Source of the DNA: an uncultured Bacilli bacterium
Lineage (GTDB): Bacteria > Bacillota_I > Bacilli_A > RF39 > UBA660
Length of the DNA stretch: 12,877 bases
Direction of reading: 5' to 3'
Assembly (NCBI GenBank): GCA_934130265.1
Contig: CAKOYC010000015.1
Location: 1-12,877, forward strand
Made by a program: the position numbers and the translations under genes. Below the pieces are notes generated by a model. The model was not told where the DNA came from, searched no databases, and was given only the letters and a program-made list of their open reading frames with translations. Positions 1 through 5,850 of the stretch are shown here, piece by piece. Every line of letters starts with the position of its first letter. The first letter of the stretch is position 1.

Positions 1-129
1 CCTAATAGTAGCACTAGAACATTTTAGTTTCTTACATAGCTGTTTACTACTAACAGGAGTTGCTTGCTTTATATAATTTTCAACAATCATTTTTAATAAT
101 TGTTCTTGTCTTTTTGATAACATATCCAT
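1..129 (-). CDS. hrcA: HrcA heat-inducible transcription repressor, N-terminal part (runs off the window)
   Basis: Only the first 43 codons are present; the gene continues beyond base 1. The product begins MDMLSKRQEQLLKMIVENYI and reaches a PVSSKQL...CSSATIR segment. This is the winged-helix N-terminus of HrcA, whose family pattern is an ILxxIVxxYI helix followed by PVGS and SSATIRN. HrcA represses class I chaperone genes by binding CIRCE operators, and a CIRCE-like palindrome sits directly upstream, which supports both identity and autoregulation. The start chosen is the ATG at 129, nine bases from an AAGGTGG ribosome binding site (139-145); a second ATG two codons later is too far from it. 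grpE-dnaK-dnaJ would be expected downstream, off the left edge, but cannot be seen. Confidence 0.93.
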   Translation of the reverse strand, partial: MDMLSKRQEQLLKMIVENYIKQATPVSSKQLCKKLKCSSATIR

Positions 130-143
130 TATTAAGTACCACC

Positions 144-169
144 TTAGCACTCTTCTTTTCAAGTGCTAA
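144..169. promoter_or_regulatory. CIRCE operator (HrcA binding site)
   Basis: The arms TTAGCACTC (144-152) and AAGTGCTAA (161-169) form an inverted repeat that nearly matches the canonical TTAGCACTC-N9-GAGTGCTAA. Perfect 8-bp arms are separated by 10 bases rather than the usual 11, so the element is one base short. It lies between the -10 box and the ribosome binding site of hrcA, the usual place for HrcA autorepression. Confidence 0.9.
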
Positions 170-173
170 TAAT

Positions 174-202
174 ATTGTATGCATTTAGTTAGCACTTGTC
201 AA
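174..202 (-). promoter_or_regulatory. hrcA sigma-A promoter
   Basis: On the minus strand a consensus -35 TTGACA (197-202) is followed by a 17-base spacer and a -10 TACAAT (174-179). The CIRCE operator begins just downstream of the -10, so bound HrcA would block initiation. A further GTGCTAA half-site lies just downstream of the -35. Confidence 0.88.
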
Positions 203-215
203 TACATTTTGCTAA
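189..215. promoter_or_regulatory. Degenerate second CIRCE-like element overlapping the hrcA -35 region
   Basis: TTAGCACTT (189-197) and TTTTGCTAA (207-215) are spaced exactly as in a 27-base CIRCE. The left arm matches 8 of 9 consensus bases and the right arm only 6 of 9. It overlaps the -35 box. It may be a weak second operator or a relic; chance is possible in such AT-rich DNA. Confidence 0.4.
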
Positions 216-236
216 AAAAAAGAAGTTTTAACAACT
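214..236 (-). terminator. Weak U-run terminator after the pseudopilin-like gene
   Basis: On the minus strand a short AGTT/AACT stem overlapping the stop codon at 228 is followed, two bases later, by a run of eight T (214-221). The stem has only 4 bp, so termination would be inefficient. It nevertheless separates this gene pair from the hrcA promoter. Confidence 0.35.
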
Positions 237-407
237 CCTATCATCTACACAATTATTTAGTTCATTAGAAATAAGCTCTACGTAATTATTAGTATTTCTT
301 CTTTCAAATCTACTTAAACTTAAAAGTAAAAAAATAATAAAACTCATAACTAGTAATAATCCATATAAAATAGTGGAAACAGCAAATCCTTTTTGATTTA
401 GTCTCAC
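228..407 (-). CDS. Small pseudopilin-like membrane protein (GTG start)
   Basis: This 59-residue product starts with GTG at 407, whose GTGA overlaps the TGA stop of the upstream gene by 4 nt, an arrangement typical of translational coupling. The sequence begins MRLNQKGFAVSTILYGLLLV. A short basic leader, a KG-F junction and a long hydrophobic helix (about residues 7-31) resemble a class III (type IV) prepilin signal, although the usual Glu at position +5 is absent. A polar tail with two Cys (52 and 59) follows. Small proteins with a KGFAVSTxxYG start recur in uncultured gut Firmicutes, as far as I recall; function is unassigned. It was probably missed by ATG-only gene calling. Pilus-like assembly is inference; it could simply be a small anchor protein paired with its upstream neighbour. 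Confidence 0.72.
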   Translation of the reverse strand: MRLNQKGFAVSTILYGLLLVMSFIIFLLLSLSRFERRNTNNYVELISNELNNCVDDRSC

Positions 408-958
408 TCTTCTACCACCTCTATCAAAGCATGATAATGACTGGTTTTATCTAGGGTAAAATTGCTATTCATAGCCCACAATCTAATAGAGTAATCTTCA
501 CTACTGTTAGGTTTTAGACTATCTTCATAAATAACATCATTAGGAAACTCTGATAAAACATAAGCAACAGGGGTTTGATGATCTTTTCTAAAACTTAATT
601 TTAGTAACTCTTTAGGTATTTGTTTATTGTCACAATTATCTTGCTGTATCTTTTCTTTATTAGTTACTAGTTTAATACTATACTTAACTTTCTTATCGGT
701 GTTATTCTTCACAGTAAAAGTATAACTAGGACTAGAAAGACCAATTGCATCAGTTACAGGTGTAAATTTATCAAGTGATATTTCATTACCATTCTTCTCA
801 TGAAAGACAACTTCCATTTTCCCAGTATCATAGTCTTTATCTCTAGAGTTTGCAAACTTTTCATAGATAAGATAAGTAGATATAAGAGAAAAAAGCACTA
901 AAAAAGTAATAATTATTATACTCTTTCTTCTTTGTTTTTTATAATATGCTTGATACAT
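404..958 (-). CDS. Membrane-anchored extracellular beta-rich protein (TasA/camelysin-like architecture)
   Basis: The 184-residue product has a basic N-terminus (residues 7-12), one membrane segment (about 14-32) and an outward-facing domain. The domain carries PVTDAIGLSSPSYTFTVKNN (residues 67-86), then alternating polar/hydrophobic strands, and near the end a KPNSSEDYSIRLW segment. This 'PVSDxxG...YTFTVxN ... LxPGxSxxYxLRLW' layout resembles the beta-sandwich extracellular proteins of low-GC gut Firmicutes related to TasA/CalY fibre proteins. That link is from recalled pattern, not alignment. The start at 958 has an AGAGG site 7 bases upstream. Its own promoter lies at 981-1010. The stop overlaps the start of the pseudopilin-like gene, so the two are one transcription unit and plausibly act together at the cell surface. 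Confidence 0.7.
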   Translation of the reverse strand: MYQAYYKKQRRKSIIIITFLVLFSLISTYLIYEKFANSRDKDYDTGKMEVVFHEKNGNEISLDKFTPVTDAIGLSSPSYTFTVKNNTDKKVKYSIKLVTNKEKIQQDNCDNKQIPKELLKLSFRKDHQTPVAYVLSEFPNDVIYEDSLKPNSSEDYSIRLWAMNSNFTLDKTSHYHALIEVVEE

Positions 959-980
959 ACTAACACCTCTTTCTTAACTT

Positions 981-1010
981 ATTTTAAGTCTTTTCTTAAG
1001 TATTAGTCAA
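981..1010 (-). promoter_or_regulatory. Promoter of the surface protein/pseudopilin pair
   Basis: On the minus strand TTGACT (1005-1010) and TAAAAT (981-986) are separated by 18 bases, about 23 bases before the start codon at 958. The spacer holds a repeated ACTTAA motif (ACTTAAG-AAAAG-ACTTAA), which might bind a regulator but could be chance. Confidence 0.6.
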
Positions 1011-1036
1011 TTATTAGTTATTAGAAGTATTAAACT

Positions 1037-1543
1037 TTACACGTATCTTACCATCTCTTCTAATTCTTTTCTAACATTATGCATAGGACTTTCTTGGTAA
1101 TCATCAGTTTTATAACCAATTGGTAACAAACAAATAGGTTCTATATTATCATTAAGATTAAATTCTTTCTTTAACTTCTCTTTATCAAACATCTCTATCC
1201 AAATATTATCAAGTCCCTGATTAGTAGCTTCTAACATCATATGAGTAGCAACTATTGTAGCATCTATTATATAGCAAGTATTTTCCCTATTTTTAAAAGC
1301 TATATCTTTATCACTACAAACAACTAAAACTACTGGAGTATTATATCTAAAGTTAGTTAGATTATCTATCTTTTCTAGTGCTTCCTTGCTTTTAGCTACA
1401 AGTACTAATTGTGGTTGTTTATTCTTAGCAGTTGGTGCCACTCTTCCTGTTTCTAATATTTTACTTATCTTACTATCACTTACCTCATCACTTTTAAAAC
1501 TTCTAGTAGCTGTTCTTTTTCTTATTACTTTATCAAATTCCAT
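1037..1543 (-). CDS. Nitroreductase-family flavoprotein
   Basis: The 168-residue product starts MEFDKVIRKRTATRSFKSDE, matching the FMN-phosphate-binding N-terminus of nitroreductases (xxIxxRRSxRxF). The family pattern continues with ETGRVAPTAKNKQPQ (about 31-45), the APSAxNxQPW-type flavin site, and a C-terminal LLPIGY segment (about 139-144). Members reduce nitroaromatics, quinones or similar compounds using NAD(P)H and bound FMN, usually as cytoplasmic dimers. The length is typical of the short subfamily. The start at 1543 has a GAAGGAT site upstream and an extended -10 promoter at 1567-1575. The substrate cannot be inferred. The gene appears to be transcribed alone, between the MMPL-remnant terminator and the next promoter at 981-1010. 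Confidence 0.88.
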   Translation of the reverse strand: MEFDKVIRKRTATRSFKSDEVSDSKISKILETGRVAPTAKNKQPQLVLVAKSKEALEKIDNLTNFRYNTPVVLVVCSDKDIAFKNRENTCYIIDATIVATHMMLEATNQGLDNIWIEMFDKEKLKKEFNLNDNIEPICLLPIGYKTDDYQESPMHNVRKELEEMVRYV

Positions 1544-1566
1544 TATCTATCCTTCTTTCTACAATT

Positions 1567-1575
1567 ATTATAGCA
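1567..1575 (-). promoter_or_regulatory. Extended -10 promoter of the nitroreductase gene
   Basis: TGCTATAAT on the minus strand is a perfect extended -10 (TATAAT at 1567-1572), about 23 bases upstream of the start codon. No good -35 is visible; the expected position falls in the T-rich tail of the preceding terminator. Confidence 0.65.
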
Positions 1576-1580
1576 ATTTC

Positions 1581-1612
1581 TTTTAAAAAGAAAAAGAACC
1601 AATCGGTTCTAA
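1581..1612 (-). terminator. Rho-independent terminator of the MMPL remnant
   Basis: On the minus strand the perfect 6-bp stem AGAACC-GATT-GGTTCT (1595-1610) is followed by TTTTCTTTTT. The stem begins inside the TAG stop codon of the MMPL reading frame (1609-1611). Confidence 0.8.
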
Positions 1613-2360
1613 TCTTTATATATATTTCCTCTACATATTACTTTATCACAAGTAGCTAAGACTCCTGGTAAGATAAGTAATATTAATATTACCGAACAGA
1701 AAGTTCCTTGAGAAATAGTCTCACATATCTTAGCTGCTATCGCATCTACAAATGATGATACTATCAAAGTAACAATTATCAAGATAGATGATGATGATAA
1801 AATAGTATGAATTGACTTATTATAAGCATTAATAATAGAGTTTTTAACATTCATAGTTTCCCTTGATTTTTTATAATAAGTTGTATAAACAATAGCATAA
1901 TCAATAGTAGCGCCCATTAATATTGCTTGAACTATTAGTAATGAAATAAAGTAAACGGATGAACCGGTCATTGATAAAATTGCCACCGTCACATAAACTG
2001 CACATTGAATAATTAAAACTAATATTAAAGGTATTAATAAATCTTTAAAAGTGAAAGCTACTACTACAAAGGTGAATAAGATAGTAAGAATAGTAATAAA
2101 GTCTAATTCACTATTAAATGTCTTACTCATTTCAAGAGCCGTTGGTGAATCACCTACAACATAAATACCTTTTTTACCTTTAAATTTATCTAGAGTTTTA
2201 CTAATAAATGTTAAAGTATCTTTATCTTCTTTTCCATACTTAGTATTAAGTATGGCTCTTGAATACTTTTTAGATACTAATAAGTCTTTAGCATTACTAA
2301 TACTTTCTCAATAATATTTCTTATATTTTTTTCATCTTCTACTACTAAAATATTAATCAT
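1609..2360 (-). pseudogene. Broken gene: response-regulator start joined out of frame to the C-terminal part of an MMPL-family transporter
   Basis: The minus-strand ATG at 2360 has a strong GGAGGT site (2366-2371) and encodes MINILVVEDEKNIRNIIEK, the phosphoacceptor N-terminus of an OmpR/PhoB-type response regulator, including the acidic ED pair. After about 19 codons the similarity stops and the frame ends at TAG (2277-2279). In another frame, from about 2307 to 1609, runs an open stretch of about 232 codons. It resembles the last third of an MMPL/RND-type transporter: an extracellular segment, about five membrane helices and the motif MGATIDYAIVYTTYYKKSRE. An in-frame TGA at 2308-2310 closes this frame at the junction. 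A complete MMPL protein has about 700 residues or more. The simplest reading is a deletion that removed most of the regulator, anything between, and the first two thirds of the transporter. A shorter product could start at the ATG at 2130, but no function is expected. An assembly join is also possible. Confidence 0.75.
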
Positions 2361-2382
2361 AAACTACCTCCAATTCATTTTT

Positions 2383-2391
2383 ATTCTATCA
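2383..2391 (-). promoter_or_regulatory. Residual promoter in front of the response-regulator fragment
   Basis: TGATAGAAT on the minus strand gives an extended -10 (TAGAAT at 2383-2388) about 22 bases before the ATG at 2360. No convincing -35 is seen. The expression signals seem intact although the gene is broken. Confidence 0.5.
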
Positions 2392-2450
2392 TACGAAAAA
2401 GATAAATGGTCACTTAATTATTAAATTTCACTTTAATTTATCAATATCCA

Positions 2451-2459
2451 TGCTATAAT
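2451..2459 (+). promoter_or_regulatory. Extended -10 promoter, probably for the PHP gene
   Basis: TGCTATAAT (TATAAT at 2454-2459) is a perfect extended -10 on the plus strand. If used, it gives a leader of about 255 bases before the ATG at 2721. A second TATAAT occurs at 2594-2599 with no clear -35. Confidence 0.5.
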
Positions 2460-2460
2460 A

Positions 2461-2724
2461 ATGTTATTTATATAGAAAGTGCTATTAATATTGAATGACG
2501 CTATTAGCAACTTAAAAAGATAAAATTAGTTAAGCCTATATCTAAGCAAATACTCTAAAGTCATTAGAACTTATAATTTTACTTTGTATTTTATATAATA
2601 TAGTGATTTTAACTTTAAAAAAATTCTAAAGCAAAGACTTGATTTAGCATCTTATGATGCTCTTAAAAAGAAATTTGAAAATAAAATATTACAAAAATTA
2701 TATAAAAGGAGAATAAATTTATGA
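2461..2724 (+). pseudogene. Possible decayed reading frame upstream of the PHP gene
   Basis: In the frame of the ATG at 2461 the translation looks protein-like but is broken by four stops. After the last stop (2596-2598) it runs open for 41 codons to a TGA at 2722-2724 that overlaps the PHP start as ATGA. The final stretch includes the peptide KQRLDLASYDALKKKFENKI, lysine-rich like real genes here. There is no start codon for it. A palindrome AGCATC-TTAT-GATGCT (2646-2661) and a direct repeat GCTATTA (2481, 2500) lie in the region. No family was recognised. It may be the tail of a lost gene or only AT-rich leader. Confidence 0.3.
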
Positions 2725-3617
2725 AAAAATTAATCGATTTACATATTCATACTACCTATTCAGACGGTGCTCTAATGCCAAAAGAAGTTATAGATGAAGC
2801 CTCAGCAAATAAAGTTGGTACTATTGCAATATGTGATCACGATACAATTGATGCTTACACTGATGAACTATTTGAGTATGCAAAAGAAAAAGGTATTAAG
2901 TTAATACCAGGTGTAGAGATCTCTACTAAAATTAAGAAATGTGGAATACATGTTTTAGGTTACAACTTTGATTTAAATAATAAAGAGTTTAGAGAAAAAT
3001 TATATAATTTAAGGAATGCTAGACATATCTATCTAAGAAAAGTTGCTAAAAAGTTAGAAGATCTAGGGTATATAGTAGCAGTAGATAAATTAGACAAAAT
3101 TGATTCTGTAACAAAAGCTCATATTGCCAATGATGTAATAGGAAATAAAGAAAATGAGAATAAATTAAAAGAAACATTTGGTAATATTCCCCAAATGGGC
3201 GAATTTATTGAGAGTATTATGAACGAAGGTTGTCCTGCTTATGTAAAAAAAGAAACTATTACGCCAAAAGAAGCCTCTTCTCTTATACATAAAGCCGGTG
3301 GCGAGGTTATTTTAGCTCATCCTGTCGCATATAGTTATGAAGACAACTTAACAGAAGAAGATATCGAAAAGTTAGTTATAGAAATGCAACCAGATGGAAT
3401 AGAGGCTAATTATATTTACATAGATCGTAATAATATCAAACATAATGATATAGCCCGTTGGAATGATTTTGCTAAAAAACACAATTTAAAGACAACAATC
3501 GGTTCAGACTTTCATAAAAAAGATGGGATTCACCCTATTATTGGACTAGCCGGTGAAGATATATCATTGACTGATGATGAGGTTAAGCAAATGATTAATT
3601 TCTTATTACATAACTAA
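2721..3617 (+). CDS. PHP-domain phosphoesterase (RNase AM/TrpH-like)
   Basis: The 298-residue protein carries the full PHP metal-binding set: DLHIHTTYSDG (residues 6-16; H8, H10, D15), CDHDT (38-42), PGVEIS (63-68), H77 in HVLGY, AHP (199-201) and GSDFH (261-265). An insert between about 100 and 190 fits the YciV/TrpH group, whose studied members hydrolyse nucleoside 3',5'-bisphosphates or act as 5'-3' exoribonucleases on short RNA. It lacks the polymerase domains of DnaE/PolC and is shorter than histidinol-phosphatase partners would suggest, so an RNA/nucleotide phosphatase is the best guess. The ATG at 2721 follows AAAAGGAGA. It is monocistronic, ending in a clear terminator. Catalytic residues look intact; exact substrate unknown. 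Confidence 0.9.
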   Translation: MKKLIDLHIHTTYSDGALMPKEVIDEASANKVGTIAICDHDTIDAYTDELFEYAKEKGIKLIPGVEISTKIKKCGIHVLGYNFDLNNKEFREKLYNLRNARHIYLRKVAKKLEDLGYIVAVDKLDKIDSVTKAHIANDVIGNKENENKLKETFGNIPQMGEFIESIMNEGCPAYVKKETITPKEASSLIHKAGGEVILAHPVAYSYEDNLTEEDIEKLVIEMQPDGIEANYIYIDRNNIKHNDIARWNDFAKKHNLKTTIGSDFHKKDGIHPIIGLAGEDISLTDDEVKQMINFLLHN

Positions 3618-3649
3618 ATTTTAAGCATATTATAAAAATGATATTAAAA

Positions 3650-3681
3650 AGAAATCATTATGAGTATTAGTGATTTTTTTA
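3650..3681 (+). terminator. Terminator of the PHP gene
   Basis: AATCATTA (3653-3660) pairs with TAGTGATT (3668-3675), 8 bp with one G-U, across a 7-base loop, followed by TTTTT. Confidence 0.8.
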
Positions 3682-3907
3682 ATTTATTATTATGTCTAGT
3701 TTATTTAAATATAGCCAGTAGAATACTTTAAAGATAAATTTTCTGCTTCTATCATCATCCCCACTAATATTTAAAACTGCCAAATAACATTATTGTCCCA
3801 ATAATAATTTCTTCTTTTTTTATTTATCACAAATTAAAGATTATAAGACAAATTTATTAAAAACTAATATTTCACTTGCATAAACTATAAGGAAAGGAGA
3901 AAAAAAC
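3682..3907. other. Intergenic region with a possible attenuator-like hairpin before the collagen-like gene
   Basis: No gene is seen. The hairpin ATTATTG-TCC-CAATAAT (3789-3805) is followed by TTTCTTCTTTTTTTA (3808-3822), which looks like a plus-strand terminator although the stem has a single G-C pair. It would lie upstream of the collagen-like gene and downstream of the PHP terminator, so it could be a backup terminator or an attenuator. No promoter in 3823-3890 is convincing. The AAAGGAG site at 3894-3900 is 7 bases from the ATG at 3908. Confidence 0.4.
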
Positions 3908-4738
3908 ATGTTTGATAACTGTAATGAAAATAAAGAAAAAACAAGATGCAAGTTTTGTTATGTACAAGGACCAACAGGACCTACTGGACCCGCTGGTGCT
4001 GCTACTATTACAGTAGGAACTACTACTACAACTGATGCTGGTAGTAATGCTTCGGTTACTAATAGTGGAACTAATGAGAATGTCGTCTTAGATTTTTCTA
4101 TTCCAAGAGGAAGTATAGGACCCACTGGACCTACTGGACCTCAAGGTAATATTGGTCCTATTGGTTTAACTGGTGCTGCAGGAGCAACTGGTCCTACTGG
4201 ACCTACTGGGCCAACTGGACCTCAGGGTAATATTGGTCCTATTGGTTTAACTGGTGCTACAGGTGCTACGGGTCCTACAGGACCTACAGGACCCACTGGA
4301 CCAACAGGACCTACTGGAGGAGTAGCAGCATACGGTGAAAGATACACAGAAGGTGCTGAAACAGTAACGCTTACTCCTAATCAGGATGGACAAATTCCTT
4401 TGCAAACAAATGGTCCTAGTTTAAATACTACTTATACTACTTCTAATGCTATTACTGTAGGAGATGCTGGTACTTACCAAATCTACTATTTATTAGATGC
4501 TTCTAGTTCCCAACAAGCAGATATAACCGTATTTGTTAGAAAAAACAATACAGAAATTGATGGCAGCTCTATTACTTTAAATGCTCCTGCTAATGAAAAT
4601 AAATTATTCACAGGAAGTATCATTACTACTCTAGCTACAGGAGATGTTATAGATTTTGTAGCTAATTCAGCAACTGGTCTTACCTTAACACTTGATAGTA
4701 ATACAGGAGCAAGGGTTAGTATTATTAAATTAGGATAA
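3908..4738 (+). CDS. Collagen-like surface protein (BclA-like architecture)
   Basis: The 276-residue protein has, in order: a polar N-terminus with three Cys (5, 14, 17; a CKFC motif) and no signal peptide; a short GPTGPTGPAG stretch (21-30); a small threonine-rich beta segment ending LDFSIPRG (about 31-68); 23 uninterrupted G-X-Y triplets (68-136), mostly GPT, GPQ, GNI and GAT; and a C-terminal beta-rich domain of about 140 residues starting near 142. The layout matches BclA-type proteins, where the collagen stalk trimerises and the C-terminal domain folds as a TNF/C1q-like jelly roll. Threonines in GPT triplets are the O-glycan sites of BclA. The lack of a signal peptide fits such coat/exosporium-type proteins, but sporulation cannot be judged here. 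The glycosyltransferase gene starts 1 nt after its stop. Codon use and AT content are locally higher in G+C because of Gly/Pro codons. Confidence 0.88.
   Translation: MFDNCNENKEKTRCKFCYVQGPTGPTGPAGAATITVGTTTTTDAGSNASVTNSGTNENVVLDFSIPRGSIGPTGPTGPQGNIGPIGLTGAAGATGPTGPTGPTGPQGNIGPIGLTGATGATGPTGPTGPTGPTGPTGGVAAYGERYTEGAETVTLTPNQDGQIPLQTNGPSLNTTYTTSNAITVGDAGTYQIYYLLDASSSQQADITVFVRKNNTEIDGSSITLNAPANENKLFTGSIITTLATGDVIDFVANSATGLTLTLDSNTGARVSIIKLG
4145..4258 (+). repeat. 81-bp direct tandem repeat inside the collagen stalk
   Basis: A 33-base identical block at 4145-4177 recurs at 4226-4258, offset by exactly 81 bases (27 residues, 9 triplets). It encodes GNIGPIGLTGA within a longer duplicated GPTGPTGPQGNIGPIGLTGA unit. 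Surrounding GPT codons are partly diverged (CCT, CCA, CCC mixed), so the duplication is not brand new. Such repeats change stalk length by slippage. Confidence 0.85.
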
Positions 4739-4739
4739 T

Positions 4740-5825
4740 ATGCATAAATACAAGATTGTTGTCTATGCCATTAGTAAAAATGAAGAAAAGCATGTTAAAA
4801 GATGGGTAGAATCTATGAAAGAAGCGGATGAAATCATCGTTCTTGATACTGGTAGTACTGATAAGACAGTTAAATTATTAAAAGATTTAGGTGTTACTGT
4901 TAAAAGTAAAAAGATTAAACCTTTTAGATTTGATATAGCAAGGAATTTATCCTTAGACTTAGTTCCTAAAGATACTGATATTTGTGTTTGTACTGATTTA
5001 GATGAAGTTTTTCTTAAAGGTTGGCGAAATAGTCTTGAAGAAGTATGGCAAGAAAGCACTACTCGACTTGCTTATAACTATAACTGGAGTCTAGATAAAA
5101 ATAATAAACCTATTATAAATTTCTATACAGAAAAAATACATTCTAGGAATGATTATACTTGGACTCATCCTGTTCATGAAGTTCTTTCCTATATAGGTGA
5201 TAAGAAAGAGATTAAACTTACTACTGATTTAATTACTCTAAATCATTACCCTGATAAGACTAAAAGTAGAAGTAGTTATCTTCCCCTCCTTGAATTATCA
5301 ATCAAGGAAGACCCAACGGATGATAGAAATATGCATTATCTTGGAAGAGAATATATGTATCATGGTTACTTTAATAAAGCGATTGATACACTAATTAAAC
5401 ATCTATCATTAAAATCTGCTACTTGGCGTGATGAGCGAGCTGCTTCTATGCGTTTTATTGCTAGATGTTATACTAATCTAGAAAGGTATAGGGAAGCCAA
5501 AATGTGGTATAAAGAAGCCATAAAAGAAGCACCTTATTTAAGGGATGCTTTTGTCGAACTTGCTCTTTTAGAATATAATCTAGAAAACTATCAAGAAGTA
5601 GAAAAAAATTGTTTGGAAGCCTTAAAGATAACAACTCATCAAAAGACTTATATAAATGAACCTTTTAGTTTTGATCATACTATCTATGATTTATTATCAA
5701 TCAGTTGTTTTTATCAAGGAAAATATCAAGAGTCCTTAGACTATATTAATAAAGCCTTAGAAATATCACCTAATAATGAAAGACTAAAAAGTAATAAATT
5801 ACTAATAGAAAAAGCAAAAGATTAA
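4740..5825 (+). CDS. Family 2 glycosyltransferase with C-terminal TPR repeats
   Basis: Residues 1 to about 100 form a GT-A nucleotide-sugar domain: VVYAISKNEEKHVKRWVES (7-25), VLDTGSTD (34-41) and the metal-binding TDLDE (85-89). A WTHPVHEVL segment (141-149) fits the acceptor region of this subgroup. From about 195 to 350 there are tetratricopeptide-like helical pairs (for example AIDTLIKHLSLKSATW, REAKMWYKEAIKEAPYLRDA, ESLDYINKALEISPNNERLK), a layout seen in glycosyltransferases acting on proteins. The start at 4740 is 1 nt after the collagen gene stop, with an AGGA site inside that gene's last codons, so the two are co-transcribed and probably coupled. Likely job: adding a sugar to the collagen-like stalk in the cytoplasm. 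This is inferred from context. Its stop abuts the stop of the convergent gene. Confidence 0.85.
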   Translation: MHKYKIVVYAISKNEEKHVKRWVESMKEADEIIVLDTGSTDKTVKLLKDLGVTVKSKKIKPFRFDIARNLSLDLVPKDTDICVCTDLDEVFLKGWRNSLEEVWQESTTRLAYNYNWSLDKNNKPIINFYTEKIHSRNDYTWTHPVHEVLSYIGDKKEIKLTTDLITLNHYPDKTKSRSSYLPLLELSIKEDPTDDRNMHYLGREYMYHGYFNKAIDTLIKHLSLKSATWRDERAASMRFIARCYTNLERYREAKMWYKEAIKEAPYLRDAFVELALLEYNLENYQEVEKNCLEALKITTHQKTYINEPFSFDHTIYDLLSISCFYQGKYQESLDYINKALEISPNNERLKSNKLLIEKAKD

Positions 5826-5850
5826 TTACTTTCTCTTGCTTTTTTCTTTT
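5809..5850. terminator. Bidirectional terminator between convergent genes
   Basis: AAAAAGCAAAAGA (5809-5821) pairs with TCTCTTGCTTTTT (5832-5844), 13 bp with one A-C mismatch and a 10-base loop. On the plus strand it is followed by TCTTTT, and on the minus strand the stem itself ends in a T run. The stop codons of both convergent genes (5823-5825 and 5826-5828) lie in the loop, so it serves both. Confidence 0.8.

Noticed and set aside
1386..1586. Plus-strand open frame of 66 codons
   Set aside because: It lies antisense inside the nitroreductase gene, has no ribosome binding site, and its leucine-rich translation is what the reverse of that gene's codons gives.
2646..2661. AGCATC-TTAT-GATGCT palindrome as a terminator
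   Set aside because: It is not followed by a T run and lies just before the PHP gene on the same strand; it could be an operator or chance.
3908..4738. Phage tail-fibre gene as an explanation for the collagen-like protein
   Set aside because: The ITVGTTTTTDAG...LDFSIPRG segment also occurs in phage fibre proteins, but no other phage gene is nearby and the glycosyltransferase partner fits a cellular surface protein better.
4763..5059. Minus-strand open frame of 98 codons
   Set aside because: It is antisense to the catalytic domain of the glycosyltransferase, whose motifs are clear; no independent start signals or family resemblance.
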